NCBI GenBank assembly: GCA_963775825.1
Contig: CAVZKY010000032.1
Coordinates: 1-64,000 of the forward strand
DNA length: 64,000 nt
Direction: 5' to 3'
Source: Bog-532 sp963775825
Lineage (GTDB): Bacteria; Actinomycetota; Actinomycetes; Streptosporangiales; Streptosporangiaceae
Shown: positions 46,479 to 56,493 of the stretch, piece by piece
Numbering within the stretch: the stretch's first letter is position 1
Layout of the letters: each line of letters opens with the position of its first letter
Translations under genes and position numbers: made by a program
Notes under the pieces: generated by a model
What the model saw: only the letters and a program-made list of their open reading frames with translations
Databases searched by the model: none
Told to the model about the DNA's origin: nothing

Positions 46479-49085
46479 TCAGCGGCCGCCGCGCCCGTCG
46501 TCCCGGGACGGCTTGCCGTTCCCGGCTGAGCCGGCTCCCCCGCTGGCGCCGCCCGCCAGGCCGGCCCGGCGGAGCGCGTCGGCCATCGCGCTGTTGCCCG
46601 GCGGTTCGTTGCGCCGGTTATCCCCGCGCCCGTCACCCTCGCGCTGGCCAGCCCCGCGCTGCGGGCCGCCCGGCCGCTGCGGCGGTCCCGGACGAGGGGC
46701 ACCGGCAGGCGTGCGCTCGCGGCTGGTGGCCGCCGAACCACGGCCCGTTCGGCCGGATGAATCTGCCCCACGGCCGTCCGGCTCGTCATCCAGCCGCATG
46801 GTGAGCGAGATGCGCTTGCGCGCGATGTCGACACCGAGCACCTTCACCCGCACCACATCGCCCGGCTTAGCGACCTCGCGCGGGTCCGAGACGAAGTTGC
46901 GGGACATCGCGGATACGTGCACCAGGCCGTCCTGGTGCACGCCGATGTCGACGAACGCACCGAACGCTGCCACGTTGGTCACCGAACCCTCGAGCACCAT
47001 CCCCGGGGTCAGGTCGGCCATCGTCTCCACGCCCTCGGCGAAGGCGGCGGTCTTGAACGCCGGCCGGGGGTCACGTCCCGGCTTTTCCAGCTCGTGGAGG
47101 ATGTCGGTGACGGTCGGCACGCCGAACCGGTCATCGGCGAAGCTCTGCGGCCGGAGCGTCCGCACCAGGGCGGTGTTGCCGATCAGGCCGGGCATCTGCG
47201 TGCCGGCCGCGGCCAGGATGCGGCGGACCACGGGATAGGCCTCAGGGTGCACGCTGGACGCGTCCAGCGGGTCGTCGCCGCCCGGGATGCGCAGGAATCC
47301 GGCGCACTGCTCGAAGGCCTTCGGGCCGAGCCGCGGCACCTCGGTCAGCGCGCGGCGGCTGCGGAACGGCCCGGCGGTGTCCCGGTGCGCCACGATCCCG
47401 TCCGCGAGCCCGCTGCTGATCCCGGACACCCGGGCCAGCAGGGGCGCCGACGCGGTGTTGACGTCGACCCCGACCGCGTTGACAGCGTCCTCCACCACGG
47501 CGTCGAGGGAGCGGGACAGCTTGGATTCGGAGACGTCGTGCTGGTACTGGCCGACCCCGATGGACTTCGGGTCGATCTTGACCAGCTCGGCCAGCGGGTC
47601 TTGCAGACGGCGGGCGATCGAGACTCCGCCGCGCAGCGACACGTCCATACCGGGCAGCTCACGGGAGGCGTACGCGGACGCCGAATAGACCGACGCGCCG
47701 GCCTCCGACACCACGACCTTGGTCAGCGTGAGCTCTGGGTGTATCCGGATCAGGTCGGCGGCCAGCCGGTCGGTCTCGCGGGAGGCGGTGCCGTTGCCGA
47801 TCGCGATCAGCTCGACGCCGTGCGCCGCAGCCAGCCGGGCCAGGACGGCGATCGATTCGTCCCAGCGGCGGCGCGGCTCGTGCGGGTAGATCGTTTCGGT
47901 CGCGACCGCCTTGCCGGTGCCGTCCACCACCGCGACCTTGACCCCGGTGCGGAAGCCCGGATCCAGCCCCATCGTCGGGCGCGCGCCGGCCGGGGCCGCC
48001 AGCAGCAGATCCCGCAGGTTGGCGGCGAAGACACGCACCGCTTCGTCCTCGGCCCGCTGCCACAGCCGCATCCGCAGGTCGACGCCCAGGTGGACCAGGA
48101 TCCGGGTCCGCCACGCCCAGCCGACGGTCTCGGCCAGCCACCGGTCGGCCGGCCGTCCCGCGTCGGTGATGCCGAACCGGCCGGCGATGGATTCCTCATA
48201 CCGGGATGGCGCCCGGGCCAGGCCGCTATCCGGGGCAACCGCCGTCTCGTCCTGGGCGTCCATGGTCAGGTCGAGGACTTCCTCCTTCTCGCCCCGGAAC
48301 ACGGCCAGGATCCGGTGCGAGGGCAGCCGGGTGAACGGCTCGGCGAAATCGAAGTAGTCGGCGAACTTGGCGCCGGCCTCCCCCTGGCCGGCCCGCACCC
48401 GGGCCACGAGCCGCCCTGCGGACCACATCCGCTCGCGCAGCTCACCGATCAGGTCGGCGTCCTCACCGAACCGCTCCACCAGAATGGCGCGGGCCCCGTC
48501 CAGGGCAGCGGCCACGTCGGCGACGCCGCCGTCCGGGCTGACGTAAGGGGCAGCGGCCTGCCGCGGGTCGCGGTCCGGCTCGGCGAGCAGCAGGTCGGCC
48601 AGCGGCTCCAGGCCGGCTTCGCGGGCGATCTGCGCCTTCGTGCGCCGCTTCGGCTTGTAGGGCAGGTAGATGTCTTCCAGCCGCGCCTTGGAGTCGGCCG
48701 CCATGATCCGCTGCTCGAGCCCATCGTCGAGCTTGCCCTGGGCCTGGATCGACTCCAGGATCGCGGTCCGCCGCTCGTCCAGCTCCCGCAGGTAACGCAG
48801 CCGTTCCTCGAGCGTCCGCAGCTGGGCGTCATCCAGCGCCCCGGTCATTTCCTTGCGGTAGCGGGCGATGAACGGCACCGTGGCCCCGCCGTCGAGCAGC
48901 TGGACCGCCGCGGTGACCTGTTCGGTCCGGACGCCGAGCTCGTCGGCGATACGCCGGCTGACGGGCAGCGGGACCACACGCGAGGAGCTGCCCTGCGCCG
49001 GGGTAGCGGCGGGGGGCTCAGGTTCCCCGCCCGGCGCGGGAACCCGGGCGGACGCGTGGACGGGTTGCTCGACGGGCTTCGTCAC
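46479..49085 (-). CDS. tex: Tex-family transcription accessory / S1 RNA-binding protein
   Basis: 868 aa. N-terminal helical Tex domain (ATVPFIARYRKEMTGALDDA, YLPYKPKRRTKAQIAREAGL), a YqgF-like domain (TMGLDPGFRTGVKVAVVDGT), helix-hairpin-helix (DVNTASAPLLARVSGISSGL), and a C-terminal S1 domain (TPGMVLEGSVTNVAAFGAFV, VHVSAMSRNFV). The tail of about 95 residues is rich in Arg/Gly/Pro, a likely RNA-binding extension. GTG start. Faces an AT-richer upstream region. Confidence 0.94.
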   Translation of the reverse strand: MTKPVEQPVHASARVPAPGGEPEPPAATPAQGSSSRVVPLPVSRRIADELGVRTEQVTAAVQLLDGGATVPFIARYRKEMTGALDDAQLRTLEERLRYLRELDERRTAILESIQAQGKLDDGLEQRIMAADSKARLEDIYLPYKPKRRTKAQIAREAGLEPLADLLLAEPDRDPRQAAAPYVSPDGGVADVAAALDGARAILVERFGEDADLIGELRERMWSAGRLVARVRAGQGEAGAKFADYFDFAEPFTRLPSHRILAVFRGEKEEVLDLTMDAQDETAVAPDSGLARAPSRYEESIAGRFGITDAGRPADRWLAETVGWAWRTRILVHLGVDLRMRLWQRAEDEAVRVFAANLRDLLLAAPAGARPTMGLDPGFRTGVKVAVVDGTGKAVATETIYPHEPRRRWDESIAVLARLAAAHGVELIAIGNGTASRETDRLAADLIRIHPELTLTKVVVSEAGASVYSASAYASRELPGMDVSLRGGVSIARRLQDPLAELVKIDPKSIGVGQYQHDVSESKLSRSLDAVVEDAVNAVGVDVNTASAPLLARVSGISSGLADGIVAHRDTAGPFRSRRALTEVPRLGPKAFEQCAGFLRIPGGDDPLDASSVHPEAYPVVRRILAAAGTQMPGLIGNTALVRTLRPQSFADDRFGVPTVTDILHELEKPGRDPRPAFKTAAFAEGVETMADLTPGMVLEGSVTNVAAFGAFVDIGVHQDGLVHVSAMSRNFVSDPREVAKPGDVVRVKVLGVDIARKRISLTMRLDDEPDGRGADSSGRTGRGSAATSRERTPAGAPRPGPPQRPGGPQRGAGQREGDGRGDNRRNEPPGNSAMADALRRAGLAGGASGGAGSAGNGKPSRDDGRGGR

Positions 49086-49545
49086 GTTTGCTATCCGCTT
49101 TCTCGCTGACGGCTACCTACTCTTCTACGCCCCTGCATTCTGCCGCGCCAGGGGCGGCCCCCGCACCGTGGACAGGCCGCCACGGCGAGTCGGCCGCAGG
49201 CCGTTGCGTCCCTGATGAGCAACTTTCGAAATTGTCAACGTTCACTTTGGTGCGTGTGGCTATTACAGTTTTTTTATGTCTTGATGGCAGTTTACGTACC
49301 ATTTGACAACGTAGGGACTGGTAGATGCCGTGTTAAATTGTTGATCTCCCATACCGGCCCATTTCGGCTGATCGGTCCAACGGTGGAACGCATCGAAGGC
49401 AACGGTATGTCCCGTGCACCAGACCATCGTCCCTTCTTCCAACGCCATCGAGCACTTCCCAGGGCCGGCCGGGTGACCGCGGTCCTCGTCGCCGCCGGCG
49501 GAGCCGCGGCTGGCCCCAACCGGACAGTCGACAAGGGAAAGGCAG
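49086..49545. other. Intergenic stretch with AT-rich island upstream of tex
   Basis: No credible gene. Positions 49205-49420 are clearly AT-richer than the surroundings, including a run of seven t at 49270. On the minus strand a TTGACA (49227-49232 reversed) faces tex, but no good -10 box follows at 16-18 bp. Likely holds the tex promoter. Confidence 0.4.
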
Positions 49546-49579
49546 GGGCCGGTGCCCGCCAGCTGGCGGGCACCGGCCC
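49546..49579. terminator. Perfect 34-bp GC palindrome, probable terminator
   Basis: gggccggtgcccgccag pairs perfectly with ctggcgggcaccggccc, with no unpaired bases other than the turn. It lies 84 bp beyond the stop of the minus-strand sugar porter and is followed on that strand by a mildly T-rich stretch. Confidence 0.75.
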
Positions 49580-49662
49580 TTCGCGTGTCCTGAGCCTGGC
49601 CAGGCCCCGTCCTCAGGCGCGAGCTGCGCACCTACCTGGGCGGCGGGACCGGGCCGGGACGG

Positions 49663-51144
49663 TCACCTGGTCACGGGCGTCGGTGCCGCGCCCGAACCGC
49701 CCAGCGGGCCGGCCTGCTGCTGCCGCTCGAAGAGCCCGATGATGTCCTCGACCGGCAGGCCCTTGGTCTCGGGCAGGAACTTCCAGATGAACACGATGGC
49801 CAGCGCGCACAACCCGGCGAAGACGACCAGCACGCCGCCCAGGCTGATCGCGTTCTGGCTGACCGGGAAGATCTCAATGATCAGGAAGTTGGCCAGCCAG
49901 TCGATCATCGCGGCGAAGGCGGCGGCCTGGCCGCGGACCGCGGTGGGGAACACCTCGCCCTGCAGGGTCCAGCCGGTCCCGCCGACGCCGATCGCGAACG
50001 AGGCGATGAAGAAGTCGAGGCCGACCATGATGACCACGAGCCGGAACGTGCCGGACGTAAAGGCCAGGCCCGCGGCCGCGATCAGCGCGAACACGATCAT
50101 CCCGGTGTAGCCGCCCATGGAGAGCTTGCGCCGGCCGAATTTGTCGATCCAGCGGAAGCCGAGGTAGGTGGCGGCCACGTTGACCGCGGTCATGATGGCC
50201 GTGACCTCGACACCGGCCACGGTGGTCGCCACCAGGTTGGCGTGCGAGCCGGCGAAGATCGGCCCGAGCAGGTGCGGCCCGTAGTACAGCGGCACGTTGA
50301 TGCCGGTGATCTGCTGGAAGATGAAGAAGACGCACACCACGACCAGCGCCCGGCGCACGCCCGGCGTCCAGGCCCGGCGGCGCTGCTCTTTGCTCCCGCC
50401 TTCGACCTGCTCGATGACCTGGGCGGCGGAACTGATGTCCGCATCGCTCACGTCGCCCGCGCCCAGCGTGGCCATGGCCTTGCGCACCTCGTCGTACCGC
50501 CCGTGCCGCAGCAGCCACCGGGGCGACTCCGGCATCTGGGTCCGAAAGGCCAGCCCGACGAGGGCGGGAACCGCGCCCAGGCCGAGGACGAGCCGCCAGC
50601 CGACGGTGGCGGCGCTGCCCGGGAAGGCGCTGAAGATGATCAGGGCGACGATGTAGGAGACGAGGATGCCGACCGTGATCATCCACTGCTGCAGCATCGA
50701 CAGGGACCCCCGCCGGTCCTTCGGCGCGTACTCGGCGATGTAGGCGGTGGCGATCGCCGAGTCCGCCCCGATGGCCAGGCCGATCAGCGTCCGCGCGATG
50801 AGCAGCACGGCTGCGTCCGGGGTGACGGCGGACAGAATCGCGCCCACGGCATAGATGCCCGCGTCCACGATCAGGAGCGGCTTACGGCCGAAGCGGTCGG
50901 ACGTCGGACCGGCGAGGATGGCTCCGGCGGCCGCACCCAGCGACGCCCCCGACACCAGGTATCCCTCGGCCAGCCCGTGCAGGTTGTAGGGCACGAAGTT
51001 GAGGGCGGACCCGATGTTCGAGGTGTCGTAGCCGAACAGGAAACCACCCAGGGTGGCCAGGATGGTCAGCTGCCAGTAGAAGGCGGACGGTTTCTGCCCG
51101 TCCAGCTTACTGAGCACGTTGTTCGCAGCAGCGGGTTGAGCCAT
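49663..51144 (-). CDS. Sugar porter, major facilitator superfamily
   Basis: A 493-aa, twelve-helix transporter. Sugar-porter signatures: SDRFGRKPLLIVDAGIYAVG between helices 2 and 3, PESPRWLLRHGRYDEVRKAM in the middle loop, QQITGINVPLYYGPHLLG in helix 7, WIDKFGRRKLSMGGYTGM, and PETKGLPVEDI near the end. Likely a proton-sugar symporter of the XylE/GalP kind. The sugar is not deducible, but pentoses would fit the phosphoketolase nearby. ATG with GGGAG upstream. Confidence 0.9.
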   Translation of the reverse strand: MAQPAAANNVLSKLDGQKPSAFYWQLTILATLGGFLFGYDTSNIGSALNFVPYNLHGLAEGYLVSGASLGAAAGAILAGPTSDRFGRKPLLIVDAGIYAVGAILSAVTPDAAVLLIARTLIGLAIGADSAIATAYIAEYAPKDRRGSLSMLQQWMITVGILVSYIVALIIFSAFPGSAATVGWRLVLGLGAVPALVGLAFRTQMPESPRWLLRHGRYDEVRKAMATLGAGDVSDADISSAAQVIEQVEGGSKEQRRRAWTPGVRRALVVVCVFFIFQQITGINVPLYYGPHLLGPIFAGSHANLVATTVAGVEVTAIMTAVNVAATYLGFRWIDKFGRRKLSMGGYTGMIVFALIAAAGLAFTSGTFRLVVIMVGLDFFIASFAIGVGGTGWTLQGEVFPTAVRGQAAAFAAMIDWLANFLIIEIFPVSQNAISLGGVLVVFAGLCALAIVFIWKFLPETKGLPVEDIIGLFERQQQAGPLGGSGAAPTPVTR

Positions 51145-51333
51145 AACAGAGCTCCCTTGCAGACAGTTACGGCGGCGGCGAACACCTCTTTCCCACTGAA
51201 AACGACTATGAACATATGTGCGCCAAACGGTCAGGCAGGGTTCTATGCAGTCAGCGGCGGGCCGCCGTGGGCGGGGCAGTACGGTCCTATGCCGTCAGGG
51301 TTCTGTATGGCCCGGTAGGTCTTTTCCCTGCGG

Positions 51334-52505
51334 TCAGACAGCCGGCCGGGTGACCTGACCGAGGAACAACGGAAGGCCGGTCGTGGTGTCAGTGATCGCG
51401 AACAGGAAGGGCCGGTCCACGATCATCCGGACCGGCTCCGGCCCGCGCCGCAGCGCCATCGGGCGCATCGTGACCGCCGTGGCGGCCGCGGCTTCGGTGC
51501 CCTGCTCGTCGACGTCGATATAGGCCTGATGCACGACCGCGCCGATGAACAGGCGCACGGCCGAGGTGATGCCGCTGAAGTCCGCGGCCCTGGTGAACGC
51601 GTCCTGGACGCCCAGCTGCTGGAGCACGGGGATGAGCCCAAACCCCGCCCGCTGGCGGAACTTGGGCAGCGACAGAGCCACGCTCTGCCGGGTCGCGCCC
51701 GTCAGGAGCGGGGCCAGGCCGCGGGTCAGCCGCGGCGCGAGCGCGGCCGGCGGGCCGGCCTCCGGCAGGACTACGGCCATGGCCAGGCGGCTCTCCTTGT
51801 ACGGGAGCAGCACCGCCTGGTATCCGTCAGCGCGCAGGTAGGCGAGGTCTGACGTGAGCCGCATGGTCGCCGTGCTGAGCGGCGTACCGCCGGCATCGCC
51901 GGGATAGAACGGGGCGTCGGCGGTGGCGCGCACGGGGAACGGGAACGTCCAGGCAGCCTTGAGGTAGACGGCGTTGGCCAGCACGAGCCGGGTCGCCGCG
52001 CTGACCGCGTTCGGCCGAGCAAGTTGGTGATCTTGCCAGCGGTCTGCTCCGCGATCAGGTCGTTGATCTGCGCCCGGGCCTCAGCGGGCGCGCGCTGGAA
52101 GTCCGCCGGGCGGACCGTGACCCCCGCGATGTCCACGAGCTGGCTGGTGAAGCCGGGCGACAGGGGCAGACCTGCCTGCACCCACAGGGTGTTCGGGGCG
52201 CGCATAGTGACCCCGCCGCCCGGCCCGCCTGCCCCGGCCGAGGACAGCAGGTCCGACAGCAGGCGCAGGCCGTCCGCGGCCCGGGCCGGGCCGTCGAGAT
52301 GCAGGGCCGCCGCCAATTGCGCCGCCGTGGCCCCGCGCGCGCCACACAGCGCCATCTGCAGCGCCGCAGCGACGCTGGCGGGTGAGAACACCGTGTTCTG
52401 GCCGGCGGCGGCGAGCAGCCGGAAGAGGTCGGCGCCGAACATATCGTCCGCGGCGGCGGCGTGCCGCCGTCCGGCGTCCGTACTGGCCATCGAGTCCGGC
52501 GGCAC
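51334..52505 (-). CDS. Serpin-family proteinase inhibitor (one frameshift)
   Basis: GTG at 52505 with GGGAGG upstream begins an N-terminal part (FRLLAAAGQNTVFSPASVAA, NTLWVQAGLPLSPGFTSQLV, INDLIAEQTAGKITNLL). Near 52012 the frame changes and continues LVLANAVYLKAAWTFPFPVR to 51334. The hinge GTEAAAATAV (51472-51501) is the inhibitory type, followed by a predicted P2-P1 of Pro-Met (P1 at 51457-51459) and the C-terminal signature DRPFLFAITDTTTGLPLFLG. About 390 codons in total, a normal serpin length. There is no clear signal peptide. Confidence 0.87.
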
Positions 52506-52965
52506 GTGATCCTCCCGCGTTGGCTGCTCCTCATCAGATCACAGCGGGGAGGCCGAGCGGCCGAGACGTAGGTCACGCGCGGGCCCGGGCGGCAGTCATT
52601 CCGCTGGATGGACGCTATCCCCGCCCCGGGCGAACGGGACCGACTGCATCATTAGTTGAAGCGACAATAATAAGTGGCTGTGCCAATCGCTTATAGCAGC
52701 CCGATGGGCCCAATGCGGCAAACCGGCGTCCGTTCATGTTTCTCACGGCGCAATAGGCGGGTTGGCCAGGAACAGACCCCGGACGCATACCCGGCCCGCA
52801 TGGTTCGCTAATAACAACAGTTTACGGAAGGTGATCACAGCGTTCATTTCTGCTTACGAGGTGCCAGCTAATGCGGCATCGGCGCGCGGGGCCGGAAACC
52901 GAGGTCAGGGCGAAAGGCATGCGCGGCGGCATGTATACGCATGTATACGAAAGACCCCTTAGCGA
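52506..52965. other. Gene-free stretch upstream of the serpin, low complexity not evident
   Basis: No supported gene. 52640-52870 is AT-richer than the average and may hold the serpin promoter. No terminator or RNA gene was recognised. Confidence 0.35.
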
Positions 52966-53145
52966 GCTCCCGACGCAGAGCCAAGCGACTTCCCGACGCA
53001 GGAGCCAAGAGCGAGCTTCCCGACGCAGGGCCGAGCGACTTCCCGACGCAGGGCCGAGCGAGTTCCCGACGCAGGGCCGAGCGACTTCCCGACGCAGGGC
53101 CGAGCGACTTCCCGACGCAGGGCCGAGCGACTTCCCGACGCAGAC
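52966..53145. repeat. 23-bp tandem repeat, about eight copies, intergenic
   Basis: Consensus gcgacttcccgacgcagggccga. The central copies are exact 23-mers, and the first three vary (23, 26 and 24 bp). Since 23 is not a multiple of three, the open frames crossing it cycle through three peptides (LPDAG, DFPTQG, SRRRAE types) on one strand, so no coding function is supported. Confidence 0.9.
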
Positions 53146-53889
53146 AGGCCGGATGAACACCATGGCGAGAGCACAGCACAATGGCCTAGATCGACACAGG
53201 TACGAAGCACGGGCTCAGCCGGAGGCGCCTGCACTCGCCCGGTAGATGCTCGCCGCGACAGGCTGCGGACCGTCCGGCTGGGGGGGGAAGCCAGACGGTC
53301 CGCAGCCGGTCGTGACGCCACCGGCTGCACAGGCACCTTCCGGTCTCATCCGTCGGGCCCTTCCGCCAGCTTAGCCCAGCAGTCTGACTGCCAGAGTTGC
53401 CAGCGGGCCACGATCCCGAAAGCCGCCGCGCTGCTCGTCTAAATGCCTATGTAGGCACTGTAAATCGTTGCCTGGAGTGATTCTAGCTTAAGAAGCCCCG
53501 CTCAGAGCCGCAATGCCAAGCAAGATTTACTTGTCGTTCTCATTCATAGGCAGGACTCGTAGGCTACTCCCGCGTAACACCGCTCGCAAGCGGAACACGT
53601 GGAAATCTAGAAACAGACCTAGCTTAATTTTTCTTAGCACCGCGGCCACAGCTCCATGGCTTGTTCTTATCACCGAGTGAGTGCCTGTCCGGCCTGGCCG
53701 CCGTGACCTGAGGACTTCGAGCGGCTACTCATCGGTATCTTCCTTATCCATAAAGTGACGCCATCATGCCCGGCCCGTTACTAGGAATGTACGATCTCAC
53801 GGCTGCGATGCCCGTCTGCCGGGTTTAACGTCGGATATGTGCCAGGTCACCCGGGCGGCCGCCACGCGGCGGGGACGGAGCCATCGACG
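53146..53889. other. Intergenic stretch with strong hairpin and AT-rich segment
   Basis: A hairpin at 53261-53307 pairs ggctgcggaccgtccggct with agccagacggtccgcagcc around a g-run loop. 53430-53680 is AT-richer and includes the short palindrome tgcctatgtaggca (53443-53456). No gene is supported. The last part should contain the promoter of the PucR-type regulator. Confidence 0.5.
53261..53307. terminator. Strong stem-loop, possible terminator
   Basis: Stem of about 18 pairs with one mismatch and a loop of g residues (ggggggga). It lies in a gene-free region with no gene ending nearby, so a role in ending antisense or repeat transcription is only a guess. Confidence 0.5.
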
Positions 53890-55341
53890 ATGACGAGGAC
53901 CACCGACCAAGGCGGGAACGAAGAACCCCCCGTGCTGTCTTCTGCGCTCGCCGACATCCTCCGTCCCGAGTTGGCCAGCCTGGCCGACGAGATCATCGCG
54001 CAGCTCCGCGAGAAGATCCCGGAGTTCGCCCGTCCCATTGACGGGCCATACGGCCAGATCATGCGCACGGGCGTAGAGCAGACCTTGACCTCCTTCGTGG
54101 ACCTCGTCGCCGACCCCACGGCCCCGCCGTCCGGCCGGGACGAGGTTGCGCTCATGCTCGGGAAACACGAGGCGGAAGAGGGCCGCAGCCTGGACTCGCT
54201 GCAGGCCGCCTACCGGATCGGTGCGCAGGCCGCCTGGCAGCGGGTCATGGAGGTCGGCCATCGGGCCCAGCTCTCCTCCACCGTCATGTCAGCGCTCGCG
54301 GACGCGGTGTTCCGCTACATGAACGACCTGGCCACCGTGTCCTACGCGGGCTACCGCGAGGTGCGGGCGCGCACCGCCGAAGCACAGCAAGCCGCCCAGC
54401 GCCGGCTGCTGCACCTCATCCTGGATCGCGACGACCCGGTGCCGCTGCGCGCCCTGGCCGATCTGGCCGAGGTCGCACGCTGGCCGCTGCCGGACCGAGT
54501 CATCGCCGTTGCCATCGCCCCTGCCCGAACCGATGCCCGATCCGAGGCTTGGTCCGACGCCCGGCCCGGCACGCGGCCTGACGCCCGGCCCGGCACGCAG
54601 CCTGACGCCCGGCCCGGCACGCAGCCCAGCATGCGGTCTGGCGCCCGGTCGGACCCGCGGTCGGACGGTTGGTCCGACGCGCAGTCTGCTGGCCAGCCGG
54701 ACACCCGGGACGGCACCAGGTCCGGGCCCCTGGACACGGCGCCGTCCGCGCTCACGCTTAGTGAGCAGATGACGGACAACAACGAGGTCCTCGCCAACCT
54801 GGACGAACCGCAGCCGCACCTGCTCATGCCTGGCGATGCCGGAGCCCATCGCTGGGCCGCGCTGGAGGCCCAGCTGGGCAGGCGCCGGGCCGCCATCGGG
54901 TTGGCCGTCCCGCTCGCCGATGCGGCCGATTCGCTGCGCTGGGCCCGGCAGGCGCTCGCTCTGGCCGAAAACGGGACGATCGACGCCGGGCCCTTGGTGT
55001 TCTGCGAGGACCACCTGGTCACGCTCTGGCTGCTGTCGGACGCCGCGCTGGCTGACCAGGTAAGCCGGCGGCACTTCGGCGCGCTGGAGGCGCTGCCCCC
55101 GCGGCAGCAGGAACGGCTGACCGAGACGTTCGGTGCCTGGCTGGAGACGCGCGGCACGGCCGGCGAGATCGCCGACCGGCTGCAGGTGCACCCACAGACG
55201 GTGCGTTACCGCATCCGGCAGCTGGAACGCACCCTGGGCGACCAGTTCGGCGATCCGGACGCGCGTTTCGCCATGGAAATGGTGCTGCGGGTGATGCGGC
55301 TGCGGGAGAAGAAGTTCCGGGTGAAAAAGACCGAGGCCTAG
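53890..55341 (+). CDS. PucR/CdaR-family helix-turn-helix regulator
   Basis: About 483 aa. N-terminal helical region (LADEIIAQLREKIPEFARPI, QTLTSFVDLVADP), then SLDSLQAAYRIGAQAAWQRV, a central part interrupted by a low-complexity Arg/Pro/Asp tract (ARPGTQPD repeats), a GGDEF-like remnant (RRAAIGLAVPLADAADSLRW), and the C-terminal PucR HTH (TAGEIADRLQVHPQTVRYRI followed by RQLERTLGDQF). ATG at 53890 is preferred to the upstream ATG at 53839 because GGACGGAG lies about 10 bases before it. The ligand and targets are unknown; adjacent genes are a divergent serpin side and a convergent nitroreductase. Confidence 0.87.
   Translation: MTRTTDQGGNEEPPVLSSALADILRPELASLADEIIAQLREKIPEFARPIDGPYGQIMRTGVEQTLTSFVDLVADPTAPPSGRDEVALMLGKHEAEEGRSLDSLQAAYRIGAQAAWQRVMEVGHRAQLSSTVMSALADAVFRYMNDLATVSYAGYREVRARTAEAQQAAQRRLLHLILDRDDPVPLRALADLAEVARWPLPDRVIAVAIAPARTDARSEAWSDARPGTRPDARPGTQPDARPGTQPSMRSGARSDPRSDGWSDAQSAGQPDTRDGTRSGPLDTAPSALTLSEQMTDNNEVLANLDEPQPHLLMPGDAGAHRWAALEAQLGRRRAAIGLAVPLADAADSLRWARQALALAENGTIDAGPLVFCEDHLVTLWLLSDAALADQVSRRHFGALEALPPRQQERLTETFGAWLETRGTAGEIADRLQVHPQTVRYRIRQLERTLGDQFGDPDARFAMEMVLRVMRLREKKFRVKKTEA
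54560..54640. repeat. 24-bp coding repeat in the PucR-type gene
   Basis: Units of gacgcccggcccggcacgca type recur at 24-bp spacing and encode DARPGTQP-like octapeptides, expanding a linker between the helical and HTH-bearing parts. Confidence 0.75.
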
Positions 55342-55782
55342 GTTGTCCGGCGAGGCTTGGCATAGCCGCGCGAGCCAGGAAGCCCGGGAGTAATCAGGCC
55401 GAGCCCGGGGGCAGCCTGGTGCGCGCCTCGGACGCGGACCGGGACCGGACAGTCGAGGCCCTCGCCGCCGCCAGCGCCGAGGGGCGGCCTTTACGGCGTG
55501 GTCACCGCCCGGCACCCGGACTGGTTGATGCGCCGACGCGCCAGCCGAACTGGTGCCGCGTCAGGGTCAGGCGATGTTTCCGCCCAGCCCGTTGGCCGCG
55601 CCCCTGCCCACCAGCCAGCGCGTGGAGAGCGCCCACCCGTCCCGTCGGTCCGCCGCGAGCCACTGGTCCCGCGCCTGGTCCCAACGTCTCAGAATGCTGA
55701 GCCCCGGACCGGGGTTGCTTAAGTTAAAAAAGGAATCTCGGCCAACGCTTCAGCAGCACCAGAGGCACCAGCAGCACCGGCG
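55342..55782. other. Gene-free interval between convergent regulator and nitroreductase
   Basis: Open frames here have no codon bias or recognisable similarity. A short ggtgctgct-type minisatellite lies directly after the nitroreductase stop (55745-55785). No clear terminator hairpin was seen. Confidence 0.4.
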
Positions 55783-56442
55783 TCACCAGCGATCGATGTG
55801 CATGACCTCCTGCACGGGTCGTCGCGGAGCCGGCCGGAACGTCTCGCCGGTGTAGTAAGCGGTCGGGATGAGCACGCCCTGCCGGATGTTGTCGGGCAGC
55901 CCGAGGATCTCGGCCGCCTCCTTCTCGTAGACCAGGTGCAGCGTCGTCCAGGCCGTGCCCAGTTGCCGAGCGCGGGCCGCCAACATGTAGCTCCACGCGC
56001 CCGGCAGCAGCGATCCCCACAGCCCGGCCTGGTTCGCGCCCGCCGACCACGGCGAGTCCACCTCGATGCAGGCGATGACCTGGACCGGAACCTCGCCCAT
56101 GTGCTGGCCCAGGTAGGCCGCGCTATCCCGAATACGGAGCATGGTCTTGGCCTCTTCGGGATCCAGGGCCGGTGCGCCGGGCGCCCGCGCGGCCCGTTCC
56201 CTGGCGGCCAGGTACTTCTCGGTCGAACGGCGGTACAGGTCGCCGATGCCCGCCTTGATCTCCGGGTCGGTAATCACTAGCCAGTGCCAGCCCTGCAGGT
56301 TGCTGCCCGTCGGTGACTGGGTCGCGATCTGCAGGCAGTCGGTGACCAGCTCGACCGGGACTGGACGGGTGAGGTCAAGGCGCTTGCGTACGGAGCGGGT
56401 CGTGGTAAGCAGCTCGTCGGGGGTCAGTGGCAGCACGGTCAT
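55783..56442 (-). CDS. Nitroreductase family FMN oxidoreductase
   Basis: 219 aa. FMN-binding elements: TTRSVRKRLDLTRPVPVE at the N-terminus, QIATQSPTGSNLQGWHWLVI, and RQLGTAWTTLHLVYEKEAAE. Ends with the phosphate-binding GETFRPAPRRPVQEVMHIDR. Function could be reduction of nitro or enone compounds, or a deiodinase/dehalogenase-like reaction; the family is broad. Divergent from the SDR gene with 51 bp between starts, suggesting shared control. Confidence 0.87.
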   Translation of the reverse strand: MTVLPLTPDELLTTTRSVRKRLDLTRPVPVELVTDCLQIATQSPTGSNLQGWHWLVITDPEIKAGIGDLYRRSTEKYLAARERAARAPGAPALDPEEAKTMLRIRDSAAYLGQHMGEVPVQVIACIEVDSPWSAGANQAGLWGSLLPGAWSYMLAARARQLGTAWTTLHLVYEKEAAEILGLPDNIRQGVLIPTAYYTGETFRPAPRRPVQEVMHIDRW

Positions 56443-56493
56443 GCCCCGTATGCTGCCATGGTCACGATGGGCAACCGACTTGGGGAGGGTTCG

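Noticed and set aside
49117..49302. 61-codon minus-strand frame upstream of tex
   Set aside because: No recognisable domain or ribosome-binding site, and it covers the AT-rich promoter-like stretch.
52871..53245. Possible repeat protein of about 124 codons (plus strand) and overlapping minus-strand frames
   Set aside because: The 23-bp period rotates the frame, all frames are equally open, and there is no ribosome-binding site or similarity. The openness follows from the repeat composition.
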